Source: Bacteroidales bacterium
Lineage (GTDB): Bacteria > Bacteroidota > Bacteroidia > Bacteroidales > Muribaculaceae
Reading direction: 5' to 3'
Assembly (NCBI GenBank): GCA_910575615.1
Contig: CAJTEX010000016.1
Location: 1 to 63,844, forward strand
Length of the DNA: 63,844 nucleotides
The notes under the pieces were generated by a model. The model saw only the letters and a list, made by a program, of their open reading frames with translations, did not search any database and was not told the DNA's origin. Shown in pieces: positions 16,635 through 24,688 of this stretch. The stretch's first letter is position 1. Each line of letters begins with the position of its first letter. The position numbers were made by a program, and so were the translations under genes.

Positions 16635-18187
16635 CAAAAAAGTGTCATGCCGTAGCATTATTAAGCGCCACATATTCCGGAGATTTTGCACAAGGGATAA
16701 AATATGCCGAGCTTTATGGTGACAGACTGTATATTGCGTTTCTCAATGCCATTCAATTAATGTTGTCTGAAAATTTCAGCCAAATGCCCCCATATGTCAG
16801 AGAGTTGGAATCCTTGTTGGAAACCCGAACAGATATGGGCAATATCGCAAAAGGAAATTTGTATTGTAGTTTGGGCAATATTTTCGCATCCCCTCTATAT
16901 CCCGGTCAGAATATGGATAAAGCGTTGGCGTATATGAAAAAGGCCATACAATTAGATTGTCCCAACGCAGGCTATCTGATTTATATTTATTATACTCTAT
17001 TTGGAGAAAATTTTGCATCGGCAGACATAGCTTTGACCGCACTTGAAATTTCTGTCAATTTAGGTTATCCCCCTTCTTTTTATCCATACGCAGTCCTGCT
17101 GGAGGGAAATGATTATATTGATGATGCCAAGACATACTACGAGAAATCTGCGAAATCGGGAAATTACATCGCAATGGCATGTCTGGGACGACTTCTTATA
17201 AATCAAGGGGATAAGGCCAATGGTGTGAATTGGTTAAAAAAGGCGTTGTCTTGCGATAATCTTGACGAAAAGATTGAGCTGGAAGGAACAGGGTGGTGGC
17301 CTAAATCACGCGCCGACGTGCAGGCTCTTCTGAACAAATACAATAACTCCACTACAAGCTCATATTCATCATCCCCGTCATATTCTTCCCACTCAGCCAG
17401 CACCTCTTCCTCGACATCATCTTCATCCGGTAGCTCCTACTCCTCAGCCTCCTCATACACCCCGTCAAGCAGTTATCATACCTCTTCCTCCAGCTCATCA
17501 GGTAGTTACTCCAGCTATTCAAGTTACAACTCATATAGCAGCCATAGGTTCAATGAAGCCAAAGATGACTTCTGCATGGGGCTTTCGGCCGGATACGTCA
17601 GGAAAGAATGGCTCTATAACGACGGCTCTTCAAAAGAGAATCTTGATGTCTTCTGGGAAGACAAATACACCAACGGCATCCAGGTCGGACTGCGCGTTGA
17701 TTGCCAGTTCGGTTACGGATTCGGCCTTAACAGCGGACTGTTTTATGAATATTACTTCGACAAAAGTGAGGATTTTGTCGATAATGACATAACATTTTAT
17801 TACCGGATGAAAGAGCATTCACTATATCTTCCCGTTCATTTCAAATATAACCTCAATTTCAGCAGATGGTTTCAAATCGGCCTATACGGAGGTATCGGTC
17901 TGGATTGCGGACTAAGCGGTAAATATATCCTGTGTTCACCCGAAGAGCTGTACTCCGGCGATGAAATGTTTTCTCCCGGAGACACCCTCGACTCTTTTTC
18001 TATGTATAGCGATGAATATGACCTCAAACGGTTCAACGCGTCATTGGAATATGGAGCGTCCATAAGGATACGCCGTCTTCAGCTAAACTTCACAATCTCT
18101 AAAGGATTGGTAAATATGTCAGGGAGTGACGAGTACACCGTAAAACAAAACAAGGTTATGAGCTTGACAGCGTCGCTCTGTTTTTGA
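16631..18187 (+). CDS. C-terminal part of the split protein: repeats and beta-barrel
   Basis: This 518-aa frame opens with a TTG and has no signal peptide. The first 220 residues are helical repeats of the TPR/Sel1 kind (LGNIFASPLYPGQNMDKALAY and AKTYYEKSAKSGNYIAMA are repeat-like). A Ser/Tyr-rich linker of about 80 residues follows. The last 200 residues alternate polar and hydrophobic positions and end in SLTASLCF, typical of an outer-membrane beta-barrel with a terminal Phe. A barrel without a signal peptide cannot be exported, which supports joining this frame to the one ending at 16634. Confidence 0.7.
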   Translation: MTKKCHAVALLSATYSGDFAQGIKYAELYGDRLYIAFLNAIQLMLSENFSQMPPYVRELESLLETRTDMGNIAKGNLYCSLGNIFASPLYPGQNMDKALAYMKKAIQLDCPNAGYLIYIYYTLFGENFASADIALTALEISVNLGYPPSFYPYAVLLEGNDYIDDAKTYYEKSAKSGNYIAMACLGRLLINQGDKANGVNWLKKALSCDNLDEKIELEGTGWWPKSRADVQALLNKYNNSTTSSYSSSPSYSSHSASTSSSTSSSSGSSYSSASSYTPSSSYHTSSSSSSGSYSSYSSYNSYSSHRFNEAKDDFCMGLSAGYVRKEWLYNDGSSKENLDVFWEDKYTNGIQVGLRVDCQFGYGFGLNSGLFYEYYFDKSEDFVDNDITFYYRMKEHSLYLPVHFKYNLNFSRWFQIGLYGGIGLDCGLSGKYILCSPEELYSGDEMFSPGDTLDSFSMYSDEYDLKRFNASLEYGASIRIRRLQLNFTISKGLVNMSGSDEYTVKQNKVMSLTASLCF

Positions 18188-18229
18188 TATTCCGGTTTCA
18201 ACCATCAATATAACTTCGCATCCGGAGGT

Positions 18230-18278
18230 GTCTCACGCAGATTCCGCAGATACGCGGAATCTGCGTGAGACCGTTTTT
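18230..18278 (+). terminator. Strong intrinsic terminator after the caspase operon
   Basis: Perfect 18-bp arms (18230-18247 and 18254-18271) with a 6-nt loop are followed by CG and TTTTT. The palindrome contains a 27-bp sequence that recurs exactly at 56824-56850, so it is also a member of a dispersed repeat family. Confidence 0.85.
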
Positions 18279-18342
18279 AATATATGCTGCAAGGTGTCCG
18301 CGGAATCCTCAAAAACTTTTTCGCGGGAATAAATTCTGCCAA

Positions 18343-18374
18343 TTTGTTGTTTATCAAGATTTTTACTATATTTG
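18343..18374 (+). promoter_or_regulatory. Promoter of the GH26 gene
   Basis: TTTG (18343-18346), a 20-bp spacer and TATATTTG (18367-18374) make a near-perfect Bacteroidetes promoter. The start codon is 42 bp downstream. Confidence 0.8.
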
Positions 18375-18415
18375 CAAGACTAATTCCTTACTTAGACATA
18401 TTTCAGACGATAACC

Positions 18416-19996
18416 ATGAGAAAAATGTTTTTGGGCCTGGCGGCGGCGCTGGTGGCGCTGTGTGGCCAGGCGAGAGAGATTGTGTTGCTCGAGGGGCCGT
18501 TCGAGGCCGACTGGAGCGACAAGCATTGTGTCGACCCGATGCAGATGGTCGGTGTGGCCGCGGGCGACATAATCCATGTCTATACCAGCGATGTGAAGAA
18601 CTACGCCGTGGCGTATATCCGCACCAAGAGCAATGGCTGGGCGGCCATCAGCAGCGACTATGACAATATCCGCATCACGGGCGACTTCGAGTGTCGCCTC
18701 GACGAGACACTGATTGATGTGATCGACAACGAGACCCTGATGTTTGGCGGCAGCGGCTACACCATCGAGAAGGTGACGCTGATCACTGACCGCCCCGAAG
18801 ACACCCGCGTGGGTTACGATGACCTGTCAAACCCCGACGCGACGGAGGCCACCCGGCAGATTTATGACCTGCTGCGCAATTGCTATGGCAACCGCTCCAT
18901 ATCCTGCTCCATGGCCGAGGTCAACTGGAACCACAAGGAGGCGGAGTATGTCAAGGCGTGGACCGGGAAGTATCCGGCGATGAACGGATATGACTACATC
19001 CACCTGACTTATGACTGGGAGCCATACGGCGACATCAGCCCCGTCAAGGAATGGTGGGACATGGGTGGCCTCGTGACCATCTGCTGGCACTGGCGCGCCC
19101 CTGACAGCGAGGCTGTCTGGGAGGCATACAAGCGCGACAACAACGACAACACCGTCTTCGAGGGTTTCTACGCCCCAGGCGGCGGCTCCCCCAGCACCAC
19201 ATTCAGCCCGGCCAACGCGGTGGTTGACGGCACATGGGAGAACGAGTTCGTCTGGTCAGACATCGAGAAGGTGGGCCAGCGGCTCAAGCTGCTCCAGGAT
19301 GAGGGCATAGTGGTAATCTGGCGTCCTTTCCACGAGGCGGCGGGAAACAGCACCATTTACAGCGACGGCAAGGCATGGTTCTGGTGGGGAGCCGACGGGG
19401 CTGCCCCCTGCGTGACTCTCTGGAAGATGATGTATGACTATTTCCGGGAAATCGGCCTCAACAACCTGATATGGGTGTGGACCTCGCAGACCAAGGACGG
19501 GGCCTGGTATCCCGGCGACGACTATGTCGACATGATCGGACGCGACCTCTACAACTACAAGACCTCAGACGCGTCTTACAATTTCGATTACCTGACGGCG
19601 TATTACCCTCACAAGATGATCGCCCTGTCGGAATGCGGCTACTCCGGTGGCACAAGCCCTTACATCAGCGAGCAATGGGAGGTCGGGGCCAAATGGAGCT
19701 TCGCCATGCCCTGGTATCATTATGGGTACAAGCTCGGGGGCAACCACCAGTATGCCAACAAAGACTGGTGGCAAGACTGGTTTGGCCTCGACCACGCCAT
19801 CACGATGGAGGAGATGAAGGCGCTGAAGGAGGAATACCTCTCGCGCTCGTCGGTCGACGCGCTACCGGGTGCTGACAGCGCCCCGGGCTACGACTACCCA
19901 GCCGTATGGCACAACCTACAGGGCATAAGAATCGCCCAGCCCACACAGCCTGGCATTTATGTCAAGGATGGCCGCAAGGTTGTGATACGTCCGTGA
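18416..19996 (+). CDS. GH26 beta-mannanase, secreted
   Basis: This is a glycoside hydrolase of family 26, most of which cut beta-1,4-mannan. The acid/base Glu 307 is in WRPFHEAAGN and the nucleophile Glu 406 is in IALSECGYS. It starts at 18416 with a signal peptide (RKMFLGLAAALVALCGQA). About 130 residues of a beta-rich N-terminal domain precede the catalytic barrel. The last 30 residues (NLQGIRI, then GIYVKDGRKVVIRP) look like the short C-terminal tail of Bacteroidales exported proteins, fitting T9SS or surface sorting. It has its own promoter and is not part of a visible polysaccharide utilisation locus. It is 526 aa, longer than the single domain because of the extra N-terminal part. Confidence 0.9.
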   Translation: MRKMFLGLAAALVALCGQAREIVLLEGPFEADWSDKHCVDPMQMVGVAAGDIIHVYTSDVKNYAVAYIRTKSNGWAAISSDYDNIRITGDFECRLDETLIDVIDNETLMFGGSGYTIEKVTLITDRPEDTRVGYDDLSNPDATEATRQIYDLLRNCYGNRSISCSMAEVNWNHKEAEYVKAWTGKYPAMNGYDYIHLTYDWEPYGDISPVKEWWDMGGLVTICWHWRAPDSEAVWEAYKRDNNDNTVFEGFYAPGGGSPSTTFSPANAVVDGTWENEFVWSDIEKVGQRLKLLQDEGIVVIWRPFHEAAGNSTIYSDGKAWFWWGADGAAPCVTLWKMMYDYFREIGLNNLIWVWTSQTKDGAWYPGDDYVDMIGRDLYNYKTSDASYNFDYLTAYYPHKMIALSECGYSGGTSPYISEQWEVGAKWSFAMPWYHYGYKLGGNHQYANKDWWQDWFGLDHAITMEEMKALKEEYLSRSSVDALPGADSAPGYDYPAVWHNLQGIRIAQPTQPGIYVKDGRKVVIRP

Positions 19997-20053
19997 CCCT
20001 TAGCTTACCCCACACTAATCCGGAATCGAATCTATACCTGCCTGCATTGAATC

Positions 20054-20082
20054 CGTCCACGAATCTTACGGATTCGTGGACG
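20054..20082. terminator. Hairpin after the GH26 gene
   Basis: CGTCCACGAATC (20054-20065) and GATTCGTGGACG (20071-20082) form a 12-bp perfect stem with a 5-nt loop. There is no T tract on the plus side. Similar GATTCGTGG fragments occur near 57080 and in the repeats at 56574-56617. Confidence 0.5.
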
Positions 20083-20132
20083 AACCATACATATGGGTAT
20101 TATTAGGGGAAATCAATTAGTATTGCCCATAA

Positions 20133-20297
20133 TCATACGATTGACACGATGAGCAATGCGATAGACAGGATGACTATAAGAGCTACAATAATGCCCCAAA
20201 ACCACTTGGCGGTGTCGGGGTCAGTGGCCATATCCTTCAATCCACCAAATATATCTTCCAACAGGGTAATACCCATGAATATGTCGAAGTAGCTCAT
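20133..20297 (-). CDS. Small membrane protein
   Basis: This 54-aa protein has a soluble N-terminus (MSYFDIFMGITLLEDIFGG) and one C-terminal transmembrane helix (about residues 33-54, FWGIIVALIVILSIALLIVS). It is downstream of proA on the same strand, with a weak -7-like CAATTTTG at 20316-20323. No family is recognised. Its size and clear membrane segment suggest a genuine small protein, but the reading is not certain. Confidence 0.55.
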   Translation of the reverse strand: MSYFDIFMGITLLEDIFGGLKDMATDPDTAKWFWGIIVALIVILSIALLIVSIV

Positions 20298-20324
20298 AGA
20301 ACTCTGTTTGATTTGCAAAATTGA

Positions 20325-21587
20325 TCAGGGGCGCAGCTGGCCATCTCCGGTGAGGAGGTAGCGGGTGGTGGTGATCTCGCGCAGACCCATCGGGCCGCGC
20401 GGCCCGAGCTTCTGTGTGGAGATGCCGATTTCAGCCCCGAGGCCAAACTGGGCGCCGTCGGTGAAACTTGTGGGGAGGTTGACATAGACGCAAGAGGCAT
20501 CGACCATCCGGCGGAACCGGTCGGCGGCGACGGGGTCAGCGGTGATGATGCTCTCGCTGTGGCCCGAGCCGTGGCGGGCAATGTGGTCTATGGCCTCGTC
20601 GATGCCGCCGACTACACGCAGCCCCATCTTGTAGTCCATCCACTCAGTGTCCCAGCAATCCCCGGCAGCCACCAGCAGCGAATCGGGATAGCTGCCCCTC
20701 AGCGCGTCCATTGCCTCGGAGTCGGCATGTATCTCCACCCCCTTGGCGGCCAGTGGGGCACACAGGGCGGGAAGGTCGCCCAGGCGGCCACGATGGACCA
20801 GCAGGGTATCGAGGGCGTTGCAGACGCTCACACGCCGGGTTTTGGCGTTGGCCACTATGCCACGCCCCATCTCCAGGTCGGCGGTGAGGTCGAAGTAGGC
20901 ATGCACTACCCCCGCGCCGGTCTCGATGACCGGCACCCTGGCGTTGTCGCGCACGAAGTCAATCAGCCTGCGGCCTCCGCGCGGGATGCAGACATCCACA
21001 AACCCTACCGCTCCGAGCAGGGCGGCGGTTGCCTCATGGGTGGAAGGCAACAGCGCGGCCATATCGGTTGACAGGCCGTTGAGGCGTAGCGCCTCATGAA
21101 TCAGGGCAATGGCCGCACGGTTGGAGTCATCTGCGTCGCGCCCCCCTTTCAGTATGCAGGCGTTGCCGCTCTTGAGACAGAGCGAGAAGACATCGAAAGT
21201 GACATTCGGACGAGCCTCGTATATAACTCCAATCACCCCGAACGGCACCCTGACCCGGCGCAGGTCGATGCCGTTGGGCAGTCGGCGATGCTCCACATCC
21301 TCCCCCACCGGGCATGGCAGCGCCGCCACATGGCGCAGGTCATCGGCTATCCCGGCCAGACGCTCAGGGGTGAGCTGCAGGCGGTCGTACAGCGGATTTG
21401 ACGGTTCCATGCGGCTGAGGTCGCGGGCGTTGGCCTCCAGCAGATCGGCCTGACGGCTCTCGATCAGCGAGGCAAGGGTGGTTATCGCGGCCGAGCGCCG
21501 CTGGTCGTCGACAGCCAGCAACGCGCGTGAAGCCTCGCGCGACCGTCGGAATATGTCGTTGAGATTTTCCATATTGCAAGATTTCAT
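20325..21587 (-). CDS. proA: Glutamate-5-semialdehyde dehydrogenase
   Basis: This enzyme makes glutamate-5-semialdehyde from glutamyl-5-phosphate with NADPH, the second step of proline synthesis. The aldehyde-dehydrogenase-like sequence is full length at 420 aa. The family stretches PFGVIGVIYEARPNVT and ETGAGVVHAYFD are present, and the catalytic Cys is in SVCNALDTLL. Its ATG overlaps the TGA of proB by ATGA, so translation is coupled; an alternative start is MENLNDI at 21572. It is the last of the three proline genes. Confidence 0.95.
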   Translation of the reverse strand: MKSCNMENLNDIFRRSREASRALLAVDDQRRSAAITTLASLIESRQADLLEANARDLSRMEPSNPLYDRLQLTPERLAGIADDLRHVAALPCPVGEDVEHRRLPNGIDLRRVRVPFGVIGVIYEARPNVTFDVFSLCLKSGNACILKGGRDADDSNRAAIALIHEALRLNGLSTDMAALLPSTHEATAALLGAVGFVDVCIPRGGRRLIDFVRDNARVPVIETGAGVVHAYFDLTADLEMGRGIVANAKTRRVSVCNALDTLLVHRGRLGDLPALCAPLAAKGVEIHADSEAMDALRGSYPDSLLVAAGDCWDTEWMDYKMGLRVVGGIDEAIDHIARHGSGHSESIITADPVAADRFRRMVDASCVYVNLPTSFTDGAQFGLGAEIGISTQKLGPRGPMGLREITTTRYLLTGDGQLRP

Positions 21588-22681
21588 TTGTTGGCCGACT
21601 CCTCGAGATAGAGGTAGTCGTAATGAATGAGCGGGCGTTGGCCGTGGCGGCCTATGGCGGCGGCGGCGGCGACGCTGTCGGTAGCGGCACGCCCCACGGC
21701 GACACGCTCGCCGGAGGGGGAAAGCACCGAGACGATGTCACCCTCCTCCCACTCTCCGCAGACCGCCGTCACCCCGACCGGGAGCAGGCTGACCGCCCGG
21801 TCGCTGCGGAGAATCCCAACGGCCTCGTCATTGACATGGATTTCCCCCTTGGCGAAAGAACCGCTGTGGGCAATCCACCGCTTGATGGTGCTGAGCGGGG
21901 CGGCAGATGGCTCGAAGAGGGTGTGTGGCACAGAGTCGGGGTTCTCCACAAGGTCGACCAGCACCCCGGGGCGGTCTCCCCGGGCAATCATCACCGCCAC
22001 ACCCTCGGCCGACACCTTGCGGGCGATGCCGCATTTGGTGCCCATCCCGCCCCGTCCGAAACCGCTCTTGGCGGCCACGACATGGGCCGAAGGGTCTTCC
22101 CTCGGGGCCACACGGGGAATCAGCACCGAGGCGGGGTCGGCCGGCGAGCCGGTGTAGATGCCGTCGATGTTTGACAGAATCACCAGCAGGTCGGCATCGA
22201 GCATCGTGGCGATAAGCCCCGACAGCTCGTCATTGTCGGTGAACATAAGTTCGGTCAGGCTCGCCGTGTCATTCTCGTTGACAACCGGAATCACCCCGTT
22301 GTCAATCATCGTCAGCATGCAGGCCCGCTGGTTGAGGTAGAGGTCTCGCGAGGAGAAATTCTCCTTCTGGGTCAGCACCTGCCCCACGAGTATCCCATAC
22401 TCGCCGAAAAGCTGGTTGTACAGGTTGATGAGCCTTATCTGCCCTATCGAGGAATAGAGCTGTCGCGAGGCCACACTGTCGAGGGCCAGGGGGCGGCTGA
22501 CCGCGCCACGTCCGCAGGCCACGGCCCCGCTTGACACCAGCACAATCCCGTGGCCCCGGGCGTGGAGCCTCGCGATCTGGTCGACCAGGGCCGACATGTT
22601 GGTGACATTGGGTTTGCCGTCGGGGCGGGTCAGCACATTGCTGCCGACCTTCACCACTATCCGTTTCTTTGCTTCATCCAT
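21584..22681 (-). CDS. proB: Glutamate 5-kinase
   Basis: This enzyme phosphorylates glutamate at the gamma-carboxyl, the committed and usually proline-inhibited step of proline synthesis. The amino acid kinase fold is clear: VVKVGSNVLT, LVSSGAVACGRG and VVNENDTAS, then GFGRGGMGTKCGIA. The last 80 residues (HVNDEAVGIL, then GEWEEGDIVSVL) form a C-terminal PUA domain. It is 365 aa, the usual length for the PUA-containing form. It lies between proC and proA. Confidence 0.95.
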   Translation of the reverse strand: MDEAKKRIVVKVGSNVLTRPDGKPNVTNMSALVDQIARLHARGHGIVLVSSGAVACGRGAVSRPLALDSVASRQLYSSIGQIRLINLYNQLFGEYGILVGQVLTQKENFSSRDLYLNQRACMLTMIDNGVIPVVNENDTASLTELMFTDNDELSGLIATMLDADLLVILSNIDGIYTGSPADPASVLIPRVAPREDPSAHVVAAKSGFGRGGMGTKCGIARKVSAEGVAVMIARGDRPGVLVDLVENPDSVPHTLFEPSAAPLSTIKRWIAHSGSFAKGEIHVNDEAVGILRSDRAVSLLPVGVTAVCGEWEEGDIVSVLSPSGERVAVGRAATDSVAAAAAIGRHGQRPLIHYDYLYLEESANK

Positions 22682-22692
22682 CGCCTTGACAG

Positions 22693-23472
22693 TCAGTTTA
22701 CGGCGCGGCCCGCTTTCAGTCCGGCTATCACCGAGGCTGAGAATCCGGCCTGCTCCATCGCGTTGAGTCCTTTTATGGTGATGCCTCCGGGGGTGGTCAC
22801 CTTGTCTATCTCGCTCTCCGGATGGACGCCCGGCAAGGCCAACAGCGACGCGGCCCCCTTGAGCGTCTCCACCACTATGGCCTGGGCCTCAGAGGCACGG
22901 AATCCAAGTTCCACACCACCCTCGACGGCTGCGCGGACATAGCGCATCGCGTAGGCGATGCCACACGAGGCCAGGGCGGTCGCCGCCGGAAGCAGTTTCT
23001 CCTCGATTTTCATTACCTTGCCAAGCAGCGAGAACGCTTTCACGGCGCGGTCAGCCCCGCCGACGACCTCCACCACGAAGGTCATCGACTCGCGCAGCAC
23101 CATCGCCGTGTTGGGCATGACCACCGACAGGTCGGGATAGCCGTCGGCCTTGCGGAACATCCCTTTCAGTTCCTCACCGGAGACCCCGGCGACAATCGCC
23201 GCCACCTCCTGTTTGTCGTAATCGAGGGTGTCGCGGAGTTCCTCAACCACGTCTGGGAGAATCCATGGCTTCACGGCCAGAATCACCAGGTCAGCATCCT
23301 TGACCGCCTCTCGGTTGTCTGTGAATGTATTGATTCCCAGCGCATCAAGCGGCACGAGTTTCCCGGCTGAGGGGTTGGCCACGGAGATAGCAGCCGCAGG
23401 CATACCCGCCTCGACAAGCCCCCTGGCAGCCGCGCCACCCATGGCCCCGGCTCCGATGACGGCTATTTTCAT
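22693..23472 (-). CDS. proC: Pyrroline-5-carboxylate reductase
   Basis: This is the final enzyme of proline synthesis, reducing 1-pyrroline-5-carboxylate with NAD(P)H. The N-terminal dinucleotide-binding motif is AVIGAGAMGG. The C-terminal helical domain carries the family signature around VTTPGGITIKGLNAM. I start at MKIAVIGAG (23472); MNDMKI at 23481 is also possible. With proB and proA directly downstream this makes a complete glutamate-to-proline operon. Confidence 0.93.
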   Translation of the reverse strand: MKIAVIGAGAMGGAAARGLVEAGMPAAAISVANPSAGKLVPLDALGINTFTDNREAVKDADLVILAVKPWILPDVVEELRDTLDYDKQEVAAIVAGVSGEELKGMFRKADGYPDLSVVMPNTAMVLRESMTFVVEVVGGADRAVKAFSLLGKVMKIEEKLLPAATALASCGIAYAMRYVRAAVEGGVELGFRASEAQAIVVETLKGAASLLALPGVHPESEIDKVTTPGGITIKGLNAMEQAGFSASVIAGLKAGRAVN

Positions 23473-23510
23473 ATCGTTCATTTCTATGATTTTCAAATTT
23501 TCCCACAAAA

Positions 23511-24464
23511 TTACAAAGAATTGTCAACATTACCCGCAGCAATCTCCTCGGCCAGGGCATTCAGCCTCATTGACAGCTCACGGGTCAGCTTCCCTCCCGC
23601 CGCAGGAGCGTCGGCCGGGACAATCTGCAGCAGCCTCCCCCGACAGCAAAGCTCAAAGCTCTCGCCCGACGGCTTGTATCTCTCAGGGAATCCGCATGGC
23701 ATCACTTGTATCACTTTCCCTCCGTTGGCAATAGTCCAGTCCCTGACCCTCTTTTCGGCCTGACTTATGAATGGAGAAACCAGTACCCCGCCGTTCTCAA
23801 CGGTTGCGAGCCATTGCCGCTTCCGCCGGGTCAGCTCGGCGGGGGTGAAGCTGCGGCTCACACGCACCGCCGCCTTTTGCGGATCACCCAACAGGAAGAG
23901 GTTGCCGTAGGCCGACAACCGCCTCCCTCCGACGGTCAGACTGTTTACCCTCCGGAAGAAGTCGGGACTGGCACGCCTGACAAGCAGCCTGCGAGGGTTG
24001 TCATCGACGTAACGGAGGAAATTATCCAGTGGGATGTCACGGAACAGAATCCGGTCATTGAAATTTTTCTCGAACACAGGCTGCTGCCTTGATGAGAAAT
24101 CCGCCTGAGGCATCATCTCCCAGGCGGTTCTCGAGCATGCGCCTTTCAATGCCGCGATGTAATAACCAATCTGGCGCGGAAGCCGCTCGCGGGCATAAAT
24201 TACCAGGTGGATATGGTCGGGCATTACAACCCGCCTTATGATGGTGACCGCCGGGAATTCCTGCCGGAACCGGCAGATGGCTTTCTCGATGGCCTCCCCT
24301 ACTGTCAGCAATACCGTCCTGGGCCTCTCGGGGGACTGGCGGGGAGCTTCGGGATTGCCCGTCACCAACGAGAAGTCAGGGACGCCGGGAGCTTTTGTCA
24401 TCGTAATCAGATAGAAGCAACGGGCGCAATAATCGTGACAGAAGGCCCGGCGGGTCATTGGCAT
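23511..24464 (-). CDS. REP-associated tyrosine transposase (RAYT, Y1_Tnp)
   Basis: This protein of about 317 aa has a Y1/HUH transposase core. The HUH pair is in VVMPDHIHLVIY, and the candidate nucleophile tyrosine is in the following helix, IGYYIAALKGACSR. A further roughly 170 residues form a C-terminal extension of a kind seen in Bacteroidales relatives. I start at MPMTRR (24464), because upstream is purine-rich, palindromic and non-coding. The gene is single and has no IS200 partner, which fits domesticated RAYTs that act on REP palindromes. A perfect 20-bp inverted repeat lies just upstream. Confidence 0.75.
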   Translation of the reverse strand: MPMTRRAFCHDYCARCFYLITMTKAPGVPDFSLVTGNPEAPRQSPERPRTVLLTVGEAIEKAICRFRQEFPAVTIIRRVVMPDHIHLVIYARERLPRQIGYYIAALKGACSRTAWEMMPQADFSSRQQPVFEKNFNDRILFRDIPLDNFLRYVDDNPRRLLVRRASPDFFRRVNSLTVGGRRLSAYGNLFLLGDPQKAAVRVSRSFTPAELTRRKRQWLATVENGGVLVSPFISQAEKRVRDWTIANGGKVIQVMPCGFPERYKPSGESFELCCRGRLLQIVPADAPAAGGKLTRELSMRLNALAEEIAAGNVDNSL

Positions 24465-24523
24465 AGCGGGGGTGGGTTTGAGGGTTGGCTTTGGTTTTGG
24501 CTTGGAAGCCCGCGCTCCGCTCG

Positions 24524-24636
24524 GCCACAACACCCGCCGCCTCCGGGCCGGGAAGGGCGCAAAGCGGGGGAGAGAGAGGAAAGCGGGGAGGGGAGAGGGA
24601 GAGGGGGGAGTAGGGAGAGGCGGCGGGTGTTGTGGC
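24524..24636. repeat. REP-like inverted repeat with a purine-tract centre
   Basis: Arms at 24524-24543 and 24617-24636 are perfect 20-bp inverted copies, and weaker complementarity continues outward for about 15 bp. The 73 bp between them are almost purely A/G on the plus strand, with runs of four to six G, so they could form a G-quadruplex or triplex. It lies between the RAYT and the COG0523 gene, both on the minus strand. Confidence 0.65.
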
Positions 24637-24688
24637 TGAGCGCAGCGAAGCGCGGAAGTGAAGGGGAGAGAGGGGAGAGGCGGGGCCA

